Source: CAYXZO01 sp964469505 | GTDB taxonomy: Bacteria > Fidelibacterota > UBA8477 > JABMPR01 | Assembly (NCBI GenBank): GCA_964469505.1 | Contig: CAYXZO010000001.1 | Span: 1 to 64,000, forward strand | Length of the DNA stretch: 64,000 nucleotides | Reading direction: 5' to 3' | Shown: one piece after another, positions 47,169 to 54,827 of the stretch | Position numbering within the stretch: position 1 is the first letter of the stretch | How the letters are laid out: every line of letters begins with the position of its first letter | The notes under the pieces: generated by a model | What the model was told of the DNA's origin: nothing | Databases searched by the model: none | Seen by the model: the letters and a program-made list of their open reading frames with translations, nothing else | Translations under genes and position numbers: made by a program

Positions 47169-47546
47169 TTACTTGATGGAAACAGTGGCTCCCGCTTCTT
47201 CCAGTTTTTTCTTGAGCTCTTCCGCTTCGGCTTTGGAAACCCCTTCTTTGACTTTGTTGGGAGCGTTGTCCACCAGAGCCTTAGCTTCTTTGAGCCCCAG
47301 ATCGGTGACCTGTCTGACCACTTTGATGACGTTAATCTTCTTATCGCCCGCAGATTCCAGAATTACGTCGAATTCGGTCTTTTCTTCCGCTTCCTCAGCC
47401 GGGCCGGCAGTGGCGGCGGCGGCCACAGCTACTGGAGCGGCGGCGGTCACACCGAACTTCTCTTCGATAGCGGAAACCAGGTCTGAAATCTCCAGCATGG
47501 TAGCTTTTTCAAGATAAGTTAGGATGTCTTCCTGGGTTATTGCCAT
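47169..47546 (-). CDS. rplL: 50S ribosomal protein L7/L12
   Basis: A 125-aa stalk protein present in multiple dimers. N-terminal dimerisation domain (1-30), Ala/Gly/Pro hinge (about 34-52) and C-terminal factor-binding domain (EFDVILESAGDKKINVIKVVR, GLKEAKALVD) are clear. 21 nt after rplJ. Confidence 0.98.
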   Translation of the reverse strand: MAITQEDILTYLEKATMLEISDLVSAIEEKFGVTAAAPVAVAAAATAGPAEEAEEKTEFDVILESAGDKKINVIKVVRQVTDLGLKEAKALVDNAPNKVKEGVSKAEAEELKKKLEEAGATVSIK

Positions 47547-47567
47547 GAGTACCTATCCTCCTGGATG

Positions 47568-48095
47568 TTAGTTACGTTTTTCCTGCAATTGATGTAAGAC
47601 GTTCACCAGGTTACGCATGGGGGCTTGGAGCACTCCCACCAGATTTTGCATTGGTGCCTGCAGCACCCGGGCGAACATGCCTAAAAGCACTTCCCGCGGC
47701 GGCAGATTGGCCAATCGTTCAAAATCTTCACCTGGCAGGCGACGTCCTTCAATTACTAATCCTTTGACGGCTGGGAGTTTTTTCTCTTTTCCCTCAGCTT
47801 TTAAAAATTCTTTGAGTATCCTTGCAGGGGCAGTGGGTTCATCATACCCCAGGGCAATGGCAGTGGGCCCTTGGAGAATATCGCTCAAATCACCCAGCCC
47901 TACTTCTTTAGCAGCAATGGCAGTCAGCGTGTTTTTTACCACCCGGTATTCAACTCCGGCTTCATGGAGGCGGCGGCGCAGAATGTTGATCTCATCCACC
48001 GTAAGTCCCATGTAATCGGTGAAATAGATCCCCGCCGCTTCCTCGAGCTTGGTGGTTAATTCTTGTACCTGGGCGACGTTTTTCTTGTTCGGCAT
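47568..48095 (-). CDS. rplJ: 50S ribosomal protein L10
   Basis: A 175-aa stalk base protein. After the rRNA-binding domain the C-terminal helix carries two exact 11-residue units, VLQAPMQNLVG (144-154) and VLQAPMRNLVN (155-165), which are L12-dimer docking segments. It is longer than E. coli L10 (165 aa), mainly in this helix. No L10 leader structure is possible in the 15-nt gap to rplA. Confidence 0.97.
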   Translation of the reverse strand: MPNKKNVAQVQELTTKLEEAAGIYFTDYMGLTVDEINILRRRLHEAGVEYRVVKNTLTAIAAKEVGLGDLSDILQGPTAIALGYDEPTAPARILKEFLKAEGKEKKLPAVKGLVIEGRRLPGEDFERLANLPPREVLLGMFARVLQAPMQNLVGVLQAPMRNLVNVLHQLQEKRN

Positions 48096-48110
48096 GTTAT
48101 CCTCGTCTCA

Positions 48111-48818
48111 TCACCGTTGCGCAGTTACCGTGGAGCGATCAATTCGAATCCCGGGCCCCATACTGGAGCTCAAGGTAATCCGCTTCAGATACTGACCCTT
48201 AGCCGTGGCCGGCTTTAACGCCAATAGCGTTTGAACCAGTGCCTGGGCATTCTCCATCAGCTTTTGTTCATCGAAAGAGGCCTTGCCAATGATGGTGTGG
48301 ACCACACCGTGACGATCGGTGCGAAATTCGACCCGACCTGCTTTGCTGAGCCGCACCGCTTCCGCCACATTATTGGTAACTGTACCGCTCTTGGGGTTGG
48401 GCATCAAACCCCGCGGCCCCAGGATGCGCCCCAGCTTTCCCACCTCCGGCATGCTATCGGGGGTGGTAATTACCACATCGACATCGGTCCAACCCTGTTT
48501 GATTTTCTCGATATACTCTTCGAAGCCCACGTAATCAGCACCTGCTTCGCGAGCCTCATCGGCCTTAGGACCTTTAGCCAGGACCAGTACCCGCACTGGC
48601 TTGCCGGTTCCATGGGGCAGGGTGACGGCCCCTCGCACCATCTGGTCTGAATGACGGGGATTCACCCCCAAGTTAACAGCCATTTCGACAGTTTCGTCAA
48701 AATTGGCGTTGGCACATTCTTTTACCAGGCGCAGGCCCTCGAGCAAGGGATACTCTTTGGTACGATTGATTTTCTGCAGTAGTTCACGCATTCTCCGCGA
48801 GCGTTTCATCCGCGCCAA
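48111..48818 (-). CDS. rplA: 50S ribosomal protein L1
   Basis: A 235-aa protein of the mobile L1 stalk that guides E-site tRNA out. GTGKPVRVLVLAKGPKADEA, PRGLMPNPKSGTVT and the FRTDRHGVVHTIIGKASFD segment are conserved. It can autoregulate by binding its mRNA in other bacteria. 6 nt after rplK. Confidence 0.98.
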   Translation of the reverse strand: MARMKRSRRMRELLQKINRTKEYPLLEGLRLVKECANANFDETVEMAVNLGVNPRHSDQMVRGAVTLPHGTGKPVRVLVLAKGPKADEAREAGADYVGFEEYIEKIKQGWTDVDVVITTPDSMPEVGKLGRILGPRGLMPNPKSGTVTNNVAEAVRLSKAGRVEFRTDRHGVVHTIIGKASFDEQKLMENAQALVQTLLALKPATAKGQYLKRITLSSSMGPGIRIDRSTVTAQR

Positions 48819-48824
48819 ACCTCC

Positions 48825-49250
48825 TTATTCCACCACTGTCAAGCCCATGCTCCGGGCGGTGCCTTCGATAATGCGCATGGCTTGCTCCAGAGTGTGGGCG
48901 TTCAAATCGGGCCGCTTTATGGTGGCGATTTCCTTAATCTGCTCTTTGGTTACTTTGCCGACTTTTTCCGAGTTAGGTGTGGCCGAACCTTTTTCTATCC
49001 CGGCCGCTTTTTTCAGTAACACCGCCGCTGGGGGCGTCTTGGTGATGAAACTGAAAGAGCGATCAGCGTAAACCGTAATGACCACCGGAATTATGAGCCC
49101 CTGATCTTTAGCGGTCCGGGCATTAAAAGCTTTACAAAACTCCATGATATTCACCCCTGCCTGTCCTAATGCAGGACCAACCGGTGGTGAAGGGTTAGCC
49201 CCACCAGCAGGGATCTGAAGCTTAATCTGAGTTACGACCTTTTTCGCCAT
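48825..49250 (-). CDS. rplK: 50S ribosomal protein L11
   Basis: A 141-aa protein of the GTPase-associated centre. The proline-rich N-terminal domain (IPAGGANPSPPVGPALGQAG) that binds thiostrepton-type drugs and the C-terminal rRNA-binding domain are present. 15 nt after nusG. Confidence 0.98.
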   Translation of the reverse strand: MAKKVVTQIKLQIPAGGANPSPPVGPALGQAGVNIMEFCKAFNARTAKDQGLIIPVVITVYADRSFSFITKTPPAAVLLKKAAGIEKGSATPNSEKVGKVTKEQIKEIATIKRPDLNAHTLEQAMRIIEGTARSMGLTVVE

Positions 49251-49265
49251 AATGCGACCTTCTAC

Positions 49266-49799
49266 TTACTTTTCCAATTCAACCTGGAGAAAATCCAGCT
49301 CCACCGGGGTAGGACGACCGAAGATGGAAACTTCCACCTTTACCTTCTGTTTGGTCTCGTCCACATCTTTGACAAACCCGGTGAAATCCACAAAGGGCCC
49401 ATCGATGATTTTAATGGGATCCCCAACTTTGAAAGTGGTGCCGATAACTTCCCGACCGTCGCGCTGCTCCACTTCACCCAGAATCCGACGCATCTCCTCA
49501 TCTTTAAGGGGAGCCGGTTCACCCCGGGGACCGACAAATGAAATCACGCCGGGGATATTCTTAATGAGGTGCCGCGTAGTGGGAGTCAGCTCCATTTGGA
49601 TCATGATGTAGCCGGGAAAGAAAACCTTGTTACGGACGAACTTTTTGCCCCCCCGCATCTCAATTACGTTCTCAGAGGGCACCAGTACGTTGGGAATCTG
49701 GTCCTTAAGTCCCGCCAGCTCCGCTTCTTTCAGAATCAGATCGCGGACCTGTTTCTCTTTTCCCGACAAACAACGCAGACTATACCACTTCAAAGCCAT
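49266..49799 (-). CDS. nusG: Transcription termination/antitermination factor NusG
   Basis: A 177-aa factor with an NGN domain (KWYSLRCLSGKEKQVRDLI onward, about 3-115) binding RNA polymerase and a KOW domain (GDPIKIIDGPFVDFTGFV, about 125-177) that couples to S10 or Rho. 1 nt after secE. Confidence 0.98.
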   Translation of the reverse strand: MALKWYSLRCLSGKEKQVRDLILKEAELAGLKDQIPNVLVPSENVIEMRGGKKFVRNKVFFPGYIMIQMELTPTTRHLIKNIPGVISFVGPRGEPAPLKDEEMRRILGEVEQRDGREVIGTTFKVGDPIKIIDGPFVDFTGFVKDVDETKQKVKVEVSIFGRPTPVELDFLQVELEK

Positions 49800-49800
49800 A

Positions 49801-49992
49801 TTAGCGTCCCATAATGAGATTTAATACCAGAGTGGAGAAGATTTTATCAAAGATGAACATAATCAGAGCCAACAGACCAGTAAGACCAAGCACGATCCAC
49901 GTCGAGTTCTTTAGCTCCTCAAAAGTAGGCCAGGAGATCTTCTTGAACTCGAACTGCACTTCCTGAAAGAACGTCTGCAATTTTTTAATCAT
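49801..49992 (-). CDS. secE: Preprotein translocase subunit SecE
   Basis: A 63-aa, single-span form of SecE: an amphipathic surface helix (FFQEVQFEFKKISWPTFEEL) followed by one membrane helix (about 32-57). It is the short form found outside the gammaproteobacteria. It follows tRNA-Trp and precedes nusG. Confidence 0.96.
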   Translation of the reverse strand: MIKKLQTFFQEVQFEFKKISWPTFEELKNSTWIVLGLTGLLALIMFIFDKIFSTLVLNLIMGR

Positions 49993-50026
49993 GGCCGCTA
50001 AACTCCACCCTTAAAACTGACTGTCG

Positions 50027-50099
<73 letters not shown>

Positions 50100-50115
50100 G
50101 TGCATGGCTGGAATG

Positions 50116-50280
50116 TCACTTGGTCTCTTTGAAGATGACGTGTTTGCGAGCAATAGGATCGTATTTCTTGTACTCCAGCCGTTGCGGATGCTTTTGTTTA
50201 TTCTTAGTAACTGTATATCGGTAGCCGGTTCCAGCCGTACTCTCGAGCTGCACGATTACCCGTTTGCTTTTTCCTGCCAC
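50116..50280 (-). CDS. rpmG: 50S ribosomal protein L33
   Basis: A 54-aa protein found by translating from GTG 50280 to TGA 50116, with GAGGG upstream. It reads VAGKSKRVIVQLEST..., with the L33 features TGYRYTVTKNKQKHPQRLEYKKYDP and a C-terminal HVIFKETK. It has no cysteines, so it is the zinc-free (C-) form. It lies between tuf2 and tRNA-Trp, the usual place. Confidence 0.95.
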   Translation of the reverse strand: MAGKSKRVIVQLESTAGTGYRYTVTKNKQKHPQRLEYKKYDPIARKHVIFKETK

Positions 50281-50295
50281 AGCTCAAGCCCTCGT

Positions 50296-51489
50296 TTATT
50301 CCAGTATTTCAGTAACAACGCCGGCCCCCACGGTGTGACCGCCTTCACGAATGGCGAAACGCAGTTCTTTCTCCATCGCCACCGGCGCTATCAACTCCAC
50401 CGTCAGGTTTACATTATCTCCCGGCATCACCATCTTGACATCTTCCGGCAACTCTACCACACCCGTCACATCCGTGGTCCGAAAATAAAACTGCGGCCGA
50501 TATCCATTGAAAAACGGCGTGTGACGACCACCTTCCTCTTTCTTCAAGATGTACACCTCGGCCTTGAACTTCTTGTGCGGCTTCACACTACCAGGCTTGG
50601 CAACCACCATCCCGCGACGCAACCAATCCTTATCTATACCACGCAACAATAATCCCACATTGTCGCCTGCCTGACCAGTGTCCAAAATCTTCCGGAACAT
50701 CTCCACTCCCGTCACCACAGTCTTCTTCGGCTCCGGAACTAAACCAACTATCTCTACCTCATCACCAACCTTGATAATTCCACGCTCAATTCGACCTGTA
50801 CCTACTGTACCACGACCCGTAATACTGAACACATCCTCAACCGGCATCAAAAACGGCTTGTCAATGTCACGTACTGGCTCCGGTATGTAATTGTCGATCG
50901 CATCCAACAACTCCTGAATGCTCTTCGTCTTCTCCGGATCTTCCGGATGCTGCAACGCTTCCAACGCACTACCACGAATTACCGGTACTTCATCACCAGG
51001 AAACTCATACTCATTCAACAAATCCCGCAACTCCATCTCCACCAAGTCCAACAACTCCGGATCATCAACCTGATCAACCTTGTTCATATATACCACTATC
51101 GATGGCACATTCACCTGACGCGCCAACAACACGTGCTCACGGGTCTGAGGCATCGCTCCATCAGCCGCACTCACCACCAGTATCGCCCCGTCCATCTGGG
51201 CCGCACCCGTGATCATGTTCTTGATGTAGTCCGCGTGACCAGGACAGTCCACGTGGGCGTAATGACGCTTGTCCGTCTCATACTCCACATGGGCCGTCGC
51301 TATCGTAATTCCCCGCTCACGCTCCTCCGGCGCATTGTCTATCGAATCAAACGAACGAAACTCACTCAATCCTTTCCGCGACAAATAAGCCGTGATCGCC
51401 GCCGTCAACGTCGTCTTACCGTGGTCCACATGACCAATCGTCCCTACGTTTACATGCGGCTTCGTCCGCTCAAATTTCTCTTTTGCCAT
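50296..51489 (-). CDS. tuf: Elongation factor Tu, copy 2
   Basis: The 397-aa product is identical to copy 1. This copy follows four tRNA genes and precedes rpmG and secE, the tufB position of E. coli, while copy 1 is in the str-operon (tufA) position. The Shine-Dalgarno GGAGGATACTG is shared with copy 1, and sequence identity stops just upstream of it, as expected if gene conversion homogenises only the coding block. Confidence 0.98.
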   Translation of the reverse strand: MAKEKFERTKPHVNVGTIGHVDHGKTTLTAAITAYLSRKGLSEFRSFDSIDNAPEERERGITIATAHVEYETDKRHYAHVDCPGHADYIKNMITGAAQMDGAILVVSAADGAMPQTREHVLLARQVNVPSIVVYMNKVDQVDDPELLDLVEMELRDLLNEYEFPGDEVPVIRGSALEALQHPEDPEKTKSIQELLDAIDNYIPEPVRDIDKPFLMPVEDVFSITGRGTVGTGRIERGIIKVGDEVEIVGLVPEPKKTVVTGVEMFRKILDTGQAGDNVGLLLRGIDKDWLRRGMVVAKPGSVKPHKKFKAEVYILKKEEGGRHTPFFNGYRPQFYFRTTDVTGVVELPEDVKMVMPGDNVNLTVELIAPVAMEKELRFAIREGGHTVGAGVVTEILE

Positions 51490-51500
51490 CAGTATCCTCC
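50296..51500. repeat. Long direct repeat, copy 2 (tuf)
   Basis: Second copy of the 1205-bp block, 15,505 bp from the first and in the same orientation. One base differs (50317). Recombination between the copies could delete or duplicate the secE-rpoBC-fusA interval, so the repeat may also be an assembly risk. Confidence 0.95.
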
Positions 51501-51538
51501 ATTCAACCTAGTTGTGTTCAAACCCGGGTGGGGAGTAG

Positions 51539-51611
51539 AGCTCGGGAGCGGACTTGAACCGCCGACCTTCTCCTTACCAAGGAGGTGCTCTACCGACTGA
51601 GCTACCCGAGC
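51539..51611 (-). tRNA. tRNA-Thr (anticodon GGT)
   Basis: A 73-nt cloverleaf: acceptor GCTCGGG/CCCGAGC, loop TTGGTAA with GGT, T-loop TTCAAGT. The top anticodon-stem pair is a C27-A43 mismatch (CCTCC against GGAGA). CCA is not encoded. It is the last tRNA before tuf2, as thrT is before tufB. Confidence 0.93.
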
Positions 51612-51629
51612 ACAAGGGACAATGAAAAT

Positions 51630-51644
51630 GCCCCGGAACGGGGC
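51630..51644 (-). promoter_or_regulatory. Small GC hairpin between tRNA-Gly and tRNA-Thr(GGT)
   Basis: GCCCC pairs with GGGGC around a 5-nt loop; on the minus strand ATTTTCATT follows. It may be an RNA processing signal or a weak attenuator between the tRNA genes and tuf2. Confidence 0.35.
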
Positions 51645-51661
51645 AACACACTGTCCGTTGG

Positions 51662-51732
51662 AGCGGGTGATGAGAATCGAACTCACATCACCAGCTTGGA
51701 AGGCTGGGGTTCTACCATTGAACTACACCCGC
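51662..51732 (-). tRNA. tRNA-Gly (anticodon TCC)
   Basis: A 71-nt cloverleaf: acceptor GCGGGTG/CACCCGC, anticodon stem CCAGC/GCTGG around CTTCCAA, T-loop TTCGATT, discriminator T. CCA follows in the DNA (51661-51659), the only tRNA of the cluster where it appears encoded; this may be chance. Confidence 0.96.
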
Positions 51733-51782
51733 GGGTTCCAACAGCAATTTGGTATTGCCTCCCCACCATTGTAAAAAAGCTG

Positions 51783-51866
51783 TGGGCCGGGATGGATTCG
51801 AACCACCGTACCCATTACGGGAGCAGATTTACAGTCTGCCGCCTTTAACCACTCGGCCACCGACCC
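51783..51866 (-). tRNA. tRNA-Tyr (anticodon GTA)
   Basis: An 84-nt class II tRNA with a long variable arm. Acceptor GGGTCGG/CCGGCCC (one G-U pair), anticodon stem GCAGA/TCTGC around CTGTAAA, T-loop TTCGAAT. It lies 10 nt after tRNA-Thr(TGT). Confidence 0.96.
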
Positions 51867-51876
51867 AGTTCCCAGG

Positions 51877-51949
51877 AGCCAAGGAAGGGACTCGAACCCC
51901 CGACCGGCGGTTTACAAAACCGCTGCTCTACCAACTGAGCTACCTTGGC
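51877..51949 (-). tRNA. tRNA-Thr (anticodon TGT)
   Basis: A 73-nt cloverleaf: acceptor GCCAAGG/CCTTGGC, anticodon stem GCGGT/ACCGC around TTTGTAA, T-loop TTCGAGT. First gene of the tRNA-tuf2-rpmG transcript; a promoter-like sequence lies 22-50 nt upstream. Confidence 0.96.
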
Positions 51950-51971
51950 CGACTCTGTTAAAAAGCCGCAG

Positions 51972-51999
51972 AATTTAACTTTCACTATCTGGAAGGCAA
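51972..51999 (-). promoter_or_regulatory. Possible sigma-70-type promoter of the tRNA-tuf transcript
   Basis: On the minus strand TTGCCT, a 16-nt spacer and TAAATT, followed by GC-rich CTGCGG as in discriminators of stable-RNA promoters, about 22 nt before the first tRNA. Only a sequence resemblance. Confidence 0.35.
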
Positions 52000-52223
52000 C
52001 ATTTTTTCGCCTGCCTACTAGCAGTTAATTCAAACGGATCTAACACAACGACAGGCCCAAGATACTTTAACTGAATCGGAGAGAACAATTGTCTATTTCC
52101 GCTGGTCAATCTTGAAAGAAGATACCAGTGCATACACTGTCTGCCTGGCCGAGCCGGAAAAAGCATCTGCAGGCGATCTCCAGCACCAGTTTTACCGGAA
52201 ATATGTCAGACTTTATTTATACC
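52000..52223. other. Intergenic region upstream of the tRNA cluster
   Basis: No gene or clear structure is seen apart from the promoter candidate just below it. Short open frames on both strands here lack RBS and recognisable sequence. Confidence 0.5.
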
Positions 52224-52424
52224 CTAATTACGTTGTCTATTTCCCATTTTCTTTCTTAGGACTTGATATATCAGTGCGAAAGTCCCGGCGAAAGCAATCA
52301 CTGAGCTCCAGTTAATCTGTCCCTGCAGGAGATAAGTGACTATCGCCCAACCAGTTGTAGCCACGGCGGTAATAAACACCAGGAACCAGGGCCCCTGCGG
52401 GTCTTTGATGCTTTTCTTATCCAT
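52224..52424 (-). CDS. Small two-helix membrane protein, function unknown
   Basis: A 66-aa protein with two hydrophobic helices (about 13-32 and 40-57) and a basic C-terminus. It starts at ATG 52424, 20 nt after the cysS stop, with a weak AGGTAG upstream. No family is recognised. Hydropathy pattern and operon-like spacing favour a real gene. Confidence 0.5.
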   Translation of the reverse strand: MDKKSIKDPQGPWFLVFITAVATTGWAIVTYLLQGQINWSSVIAFAGTFALIYQVLRKKMGNRQRN

Positions 52425-52444
52425 TCAAGCGTTACTACCTGCTG

Positions 52445-53854
52445 TCAGCGCTTACGCCACTTGGGCCCTTGAGGTGTGTCCAGCACCTCAATACCCTGTT
52501 CCCTAAGGCGGTCTCTAAGAGCATCTGCTGCGGCGAAATCTTTTCTCTTACGGGCTGCCTCACGCTCTGCCAGCAAGGCTTCAATAGCCGCTACGTCTAG
52601 CTCCTCTTCCCGGACCGGACGTAAATCAAAAACCCCAAACACATGTTCCAATCGCTGCAAATATTCTTTTGCCCGCCGTTTACCTTCCGCGCTCAACGTC
52701 CCCTGGTTGAGGCGCCGGTTAGTTTCCCGGACAAAATCGAACAGCGCCCCCACTCCGGCAGAAATATTCAAATCATCGTCCATTACTTCCTGGAAATGCC
52801 CTTCCAGCTCCGCCACATATTCTCCATCGTCCTCAGCTTGCGAGGGCGGATCATATTCTTTCAGCGTGTCGGCAAAAATCCATAACCGCTCCAGGGTCCG
52901 CCGAGCCTCGTCTGCCGCCTCCAGCCGAAAATTCAATTTCTGGCGATAATGGGTGGTTAGCAGCATCCAGCGAATGACCGCTGGCTCAAGCCCCTTTTCC
53001 AACAAATCCCGCAACAGATAGAAATTGTTCAGGGATTTACTCATCTTGCGTCCATCAACCAGCAAATACTCGGCGTGCAGCCAGAAATTGACGAATGGTT
53101 CCCCTGTGGCACACTGGCTCTGGGCGATCTCATTCTCGTGGTGTGGAAAAATATTATCCACCCCCCCGCAGTGGATGTCGAAGTGTGGACCTAATAGCTC
53201 CGTGGACATCACCGAACATTCGATATGCCATCCCGGTCGCCCTTTACCCCAGGGCGAATCCCAGGCCACTTCCCCATCCTCCGGTTTCCAGGCCTTCCAG
53301 AGGGCAAAATCTTGAATATCCTCTTTTTCGTACTCGTCGGCAGCTACACGCTCGCCCCGCCGCATGTTAGCCGGGTCCAATCGAGCCAGCTTCCCGTAAT
53401 CGGGGAAAGAAGAAATATCGAAATAAACACTACCGTCCTCCGCCCGGTATGCGTGTCCCTTCTCCAACAAAATTTTCACCATTCGCTGCATCTGCGGGAT
53501 GTAAGCAGTAGCTTCGGGATAATGATGTGCCGGTTGAATGTTGAGAATCTTCAAATCCTCAAAAAACGCACGCTTGTAAAACCGGGTGAATTCTTCCAGC
53601 GCCTGCCCCTGTTCTCGACTGCCCCGAATGGTCTTATCATCCACATCAGTCAAATTCATGACCTGGGTAACGCGATACCCCCGATACTCCAAATAGCGGC
53701 GCAACAAGTCTTCAAAAATGAAGGTGCGAAAATTCCCGATATGGGCATAGTTGTACACTGTAGGTCCACAGGTGTAAAGCCTTACATGCCCCGGCTCTAA
53801 AGGCTTGAACTCCTCTTTGCGTCGCGTTAGTGTATTATAAAATCGTAAAGCCAT
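52445..53854 (-). CDS. cysS: Cysteinyl-tRNA synthetase
   Basis: A 469-aa class I synthetase. Zinc ligand Cys29 (TCGPTVY), HIGN at 38-41, further zinc-site residues in ECSVMSTEL and HHENE, and KMSKS at 270-274 are all intact. The C-terminal domain (DLRPVREEELDVAAIEALLAER onward) is the normal anticodon-binding region. 3 nt after ddl. Confidence 0.98.
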   Translation of the reverse strand: MALRFYNTLTRRKEEFKPLEPGHVRLYTCGPTVYNYAHIGNFRTFIFEDLLRRYLEYRGYRVTQVMNLTDVDDKTIRGSREQGQALEEFTRFYKRAFFEDLKILNIQPAHHYPEATAYIPQMQRMVKILLEKGHAYRAEDGSVYFDISSFPDYGKLARLDPANMRRGERVAADEYEKEDIQDFALWKAWKPEDGEVAWDSPWGKGRPGWHIECSVMSTELLGPHFDIHCGGVDNIFPHHENEIAQSQCATGEPFVNFWLHAEYLLVDGRKMSKSLNNFYLLRDLLEKGLEPAVIRWMLLTTHYRQKLNFRLEAADEARRTLERLWIFADTLKEYDPPSQAEDDGEYVAELEGHFQEVMDDDLNISAGVGALFDFVRETNRRLNQGTLSAEGKRRAKEYLQRLEHVFGVFDLRPVREEELDVAAIEALLAEREAARKRKDFAAADALRDRLREQGIEVLDTPQGPKWRKR

Positions 53855-53857
53855 TAC

Positions 53858-54778
53858 TCAGGTTCTCCTGGTTGAAGAGTACTTCGCCAGGCTTAATTCC
53901 ACCAGCTTTTTCATCAATGCTGGGAAATCCATCCCCGCGGCCCGGGCCGCCATGGGGAACAAACTGGTTTCCGTCATCCCCGGCAGAGTATTGATCTCCA
54001 GCAGCCAGGGTTGCCCTCCCTCGTCCAAACGAAGATCTACCCGGCCGTAAACCTGAACCCCCAGCGCCTCCATGGCCTGGCCCGCCAACTCCTGAATCCG
54101 CTGTGTCAATTTTGGCTCCAGCTCGGCGGGACACTGGTAACGACTCAGGCCTTTGGTGTATTTGGATTGGTAGTCATACAGCTCATGCCCCGGGAAAATT
54201 TCCACGACGGGTAGGGCTTCTCCCCCCAACACCGCCACCGTAAGCTCTCGGCCGGGAATGAATTTTTCGTAAATTAACCGGCGATACTTACCCGAGACCT
54301 TCTCAGCTTTTTTTAGATCCTCCTCCACCCGAATTACCGACAATCCGAGAGTAGATCCCTCATTATCTGGCTTGATTACAAAAGGCAGATTCAATTCCCC
54401 CCTGGCCAGTGCTGTCCCGGGTTCGTGATCGTGCACCTCCCAGGCTGCGGTGGGCAAATTCTCTCTGGCGAAAATAGCCTTGGAAAGGGATTTATGGAAT
54501 GCCCGGACACTGGCGGCAGCATCAGCTCCGGTGTATGGAATACCGTACTGTTCCAGAAACGATTGCAGCAATCCATCCTCACTGCGCCGACCGTGAAATC
54601 CCAGTACGAGCAAGTCGTACTTCGATGACCAATGTTCCAGAATGGTGAATTCGTCCTGCAGAATCAAGCGGTGGACCTGGTAGCCGGCCTGTCTCAAGGC
54701 TCGCTCCATAGCCGCTGTGGTTTTCAGCGAAACTTCCGCTTCACCACTGCTGCCACCACCTGCCAATAAAATCTGCAT
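53858..54778 (-). CDS. ddl: D-alanine--D-alanine ligase
   Basis: A 306-aa ATP-grasp enzyme that makes the D-Ala-D-Ala dipeptide for peptidoglycan. N-terminal GGGSSGEAEVSLKT, the ATP-grasp core (FVIKPDNEGSTLGLS, YEKFIPGRELTVAVLG) and the metal/active-site end EINTLPGMTETSLFP are present. In a likely operon with lgt and cysS. Confidence 0.93.
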   Translation of the reverse strand: MQILLAGGGSSGEAEVSLKTTAAMERALRQAGYQVHRLILQDEFTILEHWSSKYDLLVLGFHGRRSEDGLLQSFLEQYGIPYTGADAAASVRAFHKSLSKAIFARENLPTAAWEVHDHEPGTALARGELNLPFVIKPDNEGSTLGLSVIRVEEDLKKAEKVSGKYRRLIYEKFIPGRELTVAVLGGEALPVVEIFPGHELYDYQSKYTKGLSRYQCPAELEPKLTQRIQELAGQAMEALGVQVYGRVDLRLDEGGQPWLLEINTLPGMTETSLFPMAARAAGMDFPALMKKLVELSLAKYSSTRRT

Positions 54779-54827
54779 TCTGCTGGTCCTTTCTAACTCG
54801 CGACTCTATTAATCAATATAGGGTATT

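Noticed and set aside
52112..52315. 67-codon plus-strand frame upstream of the tRNA cluster
   Set aside because: Overlaps the small membrane-protein gene on the minus strand, no RBS, no family resemblance.
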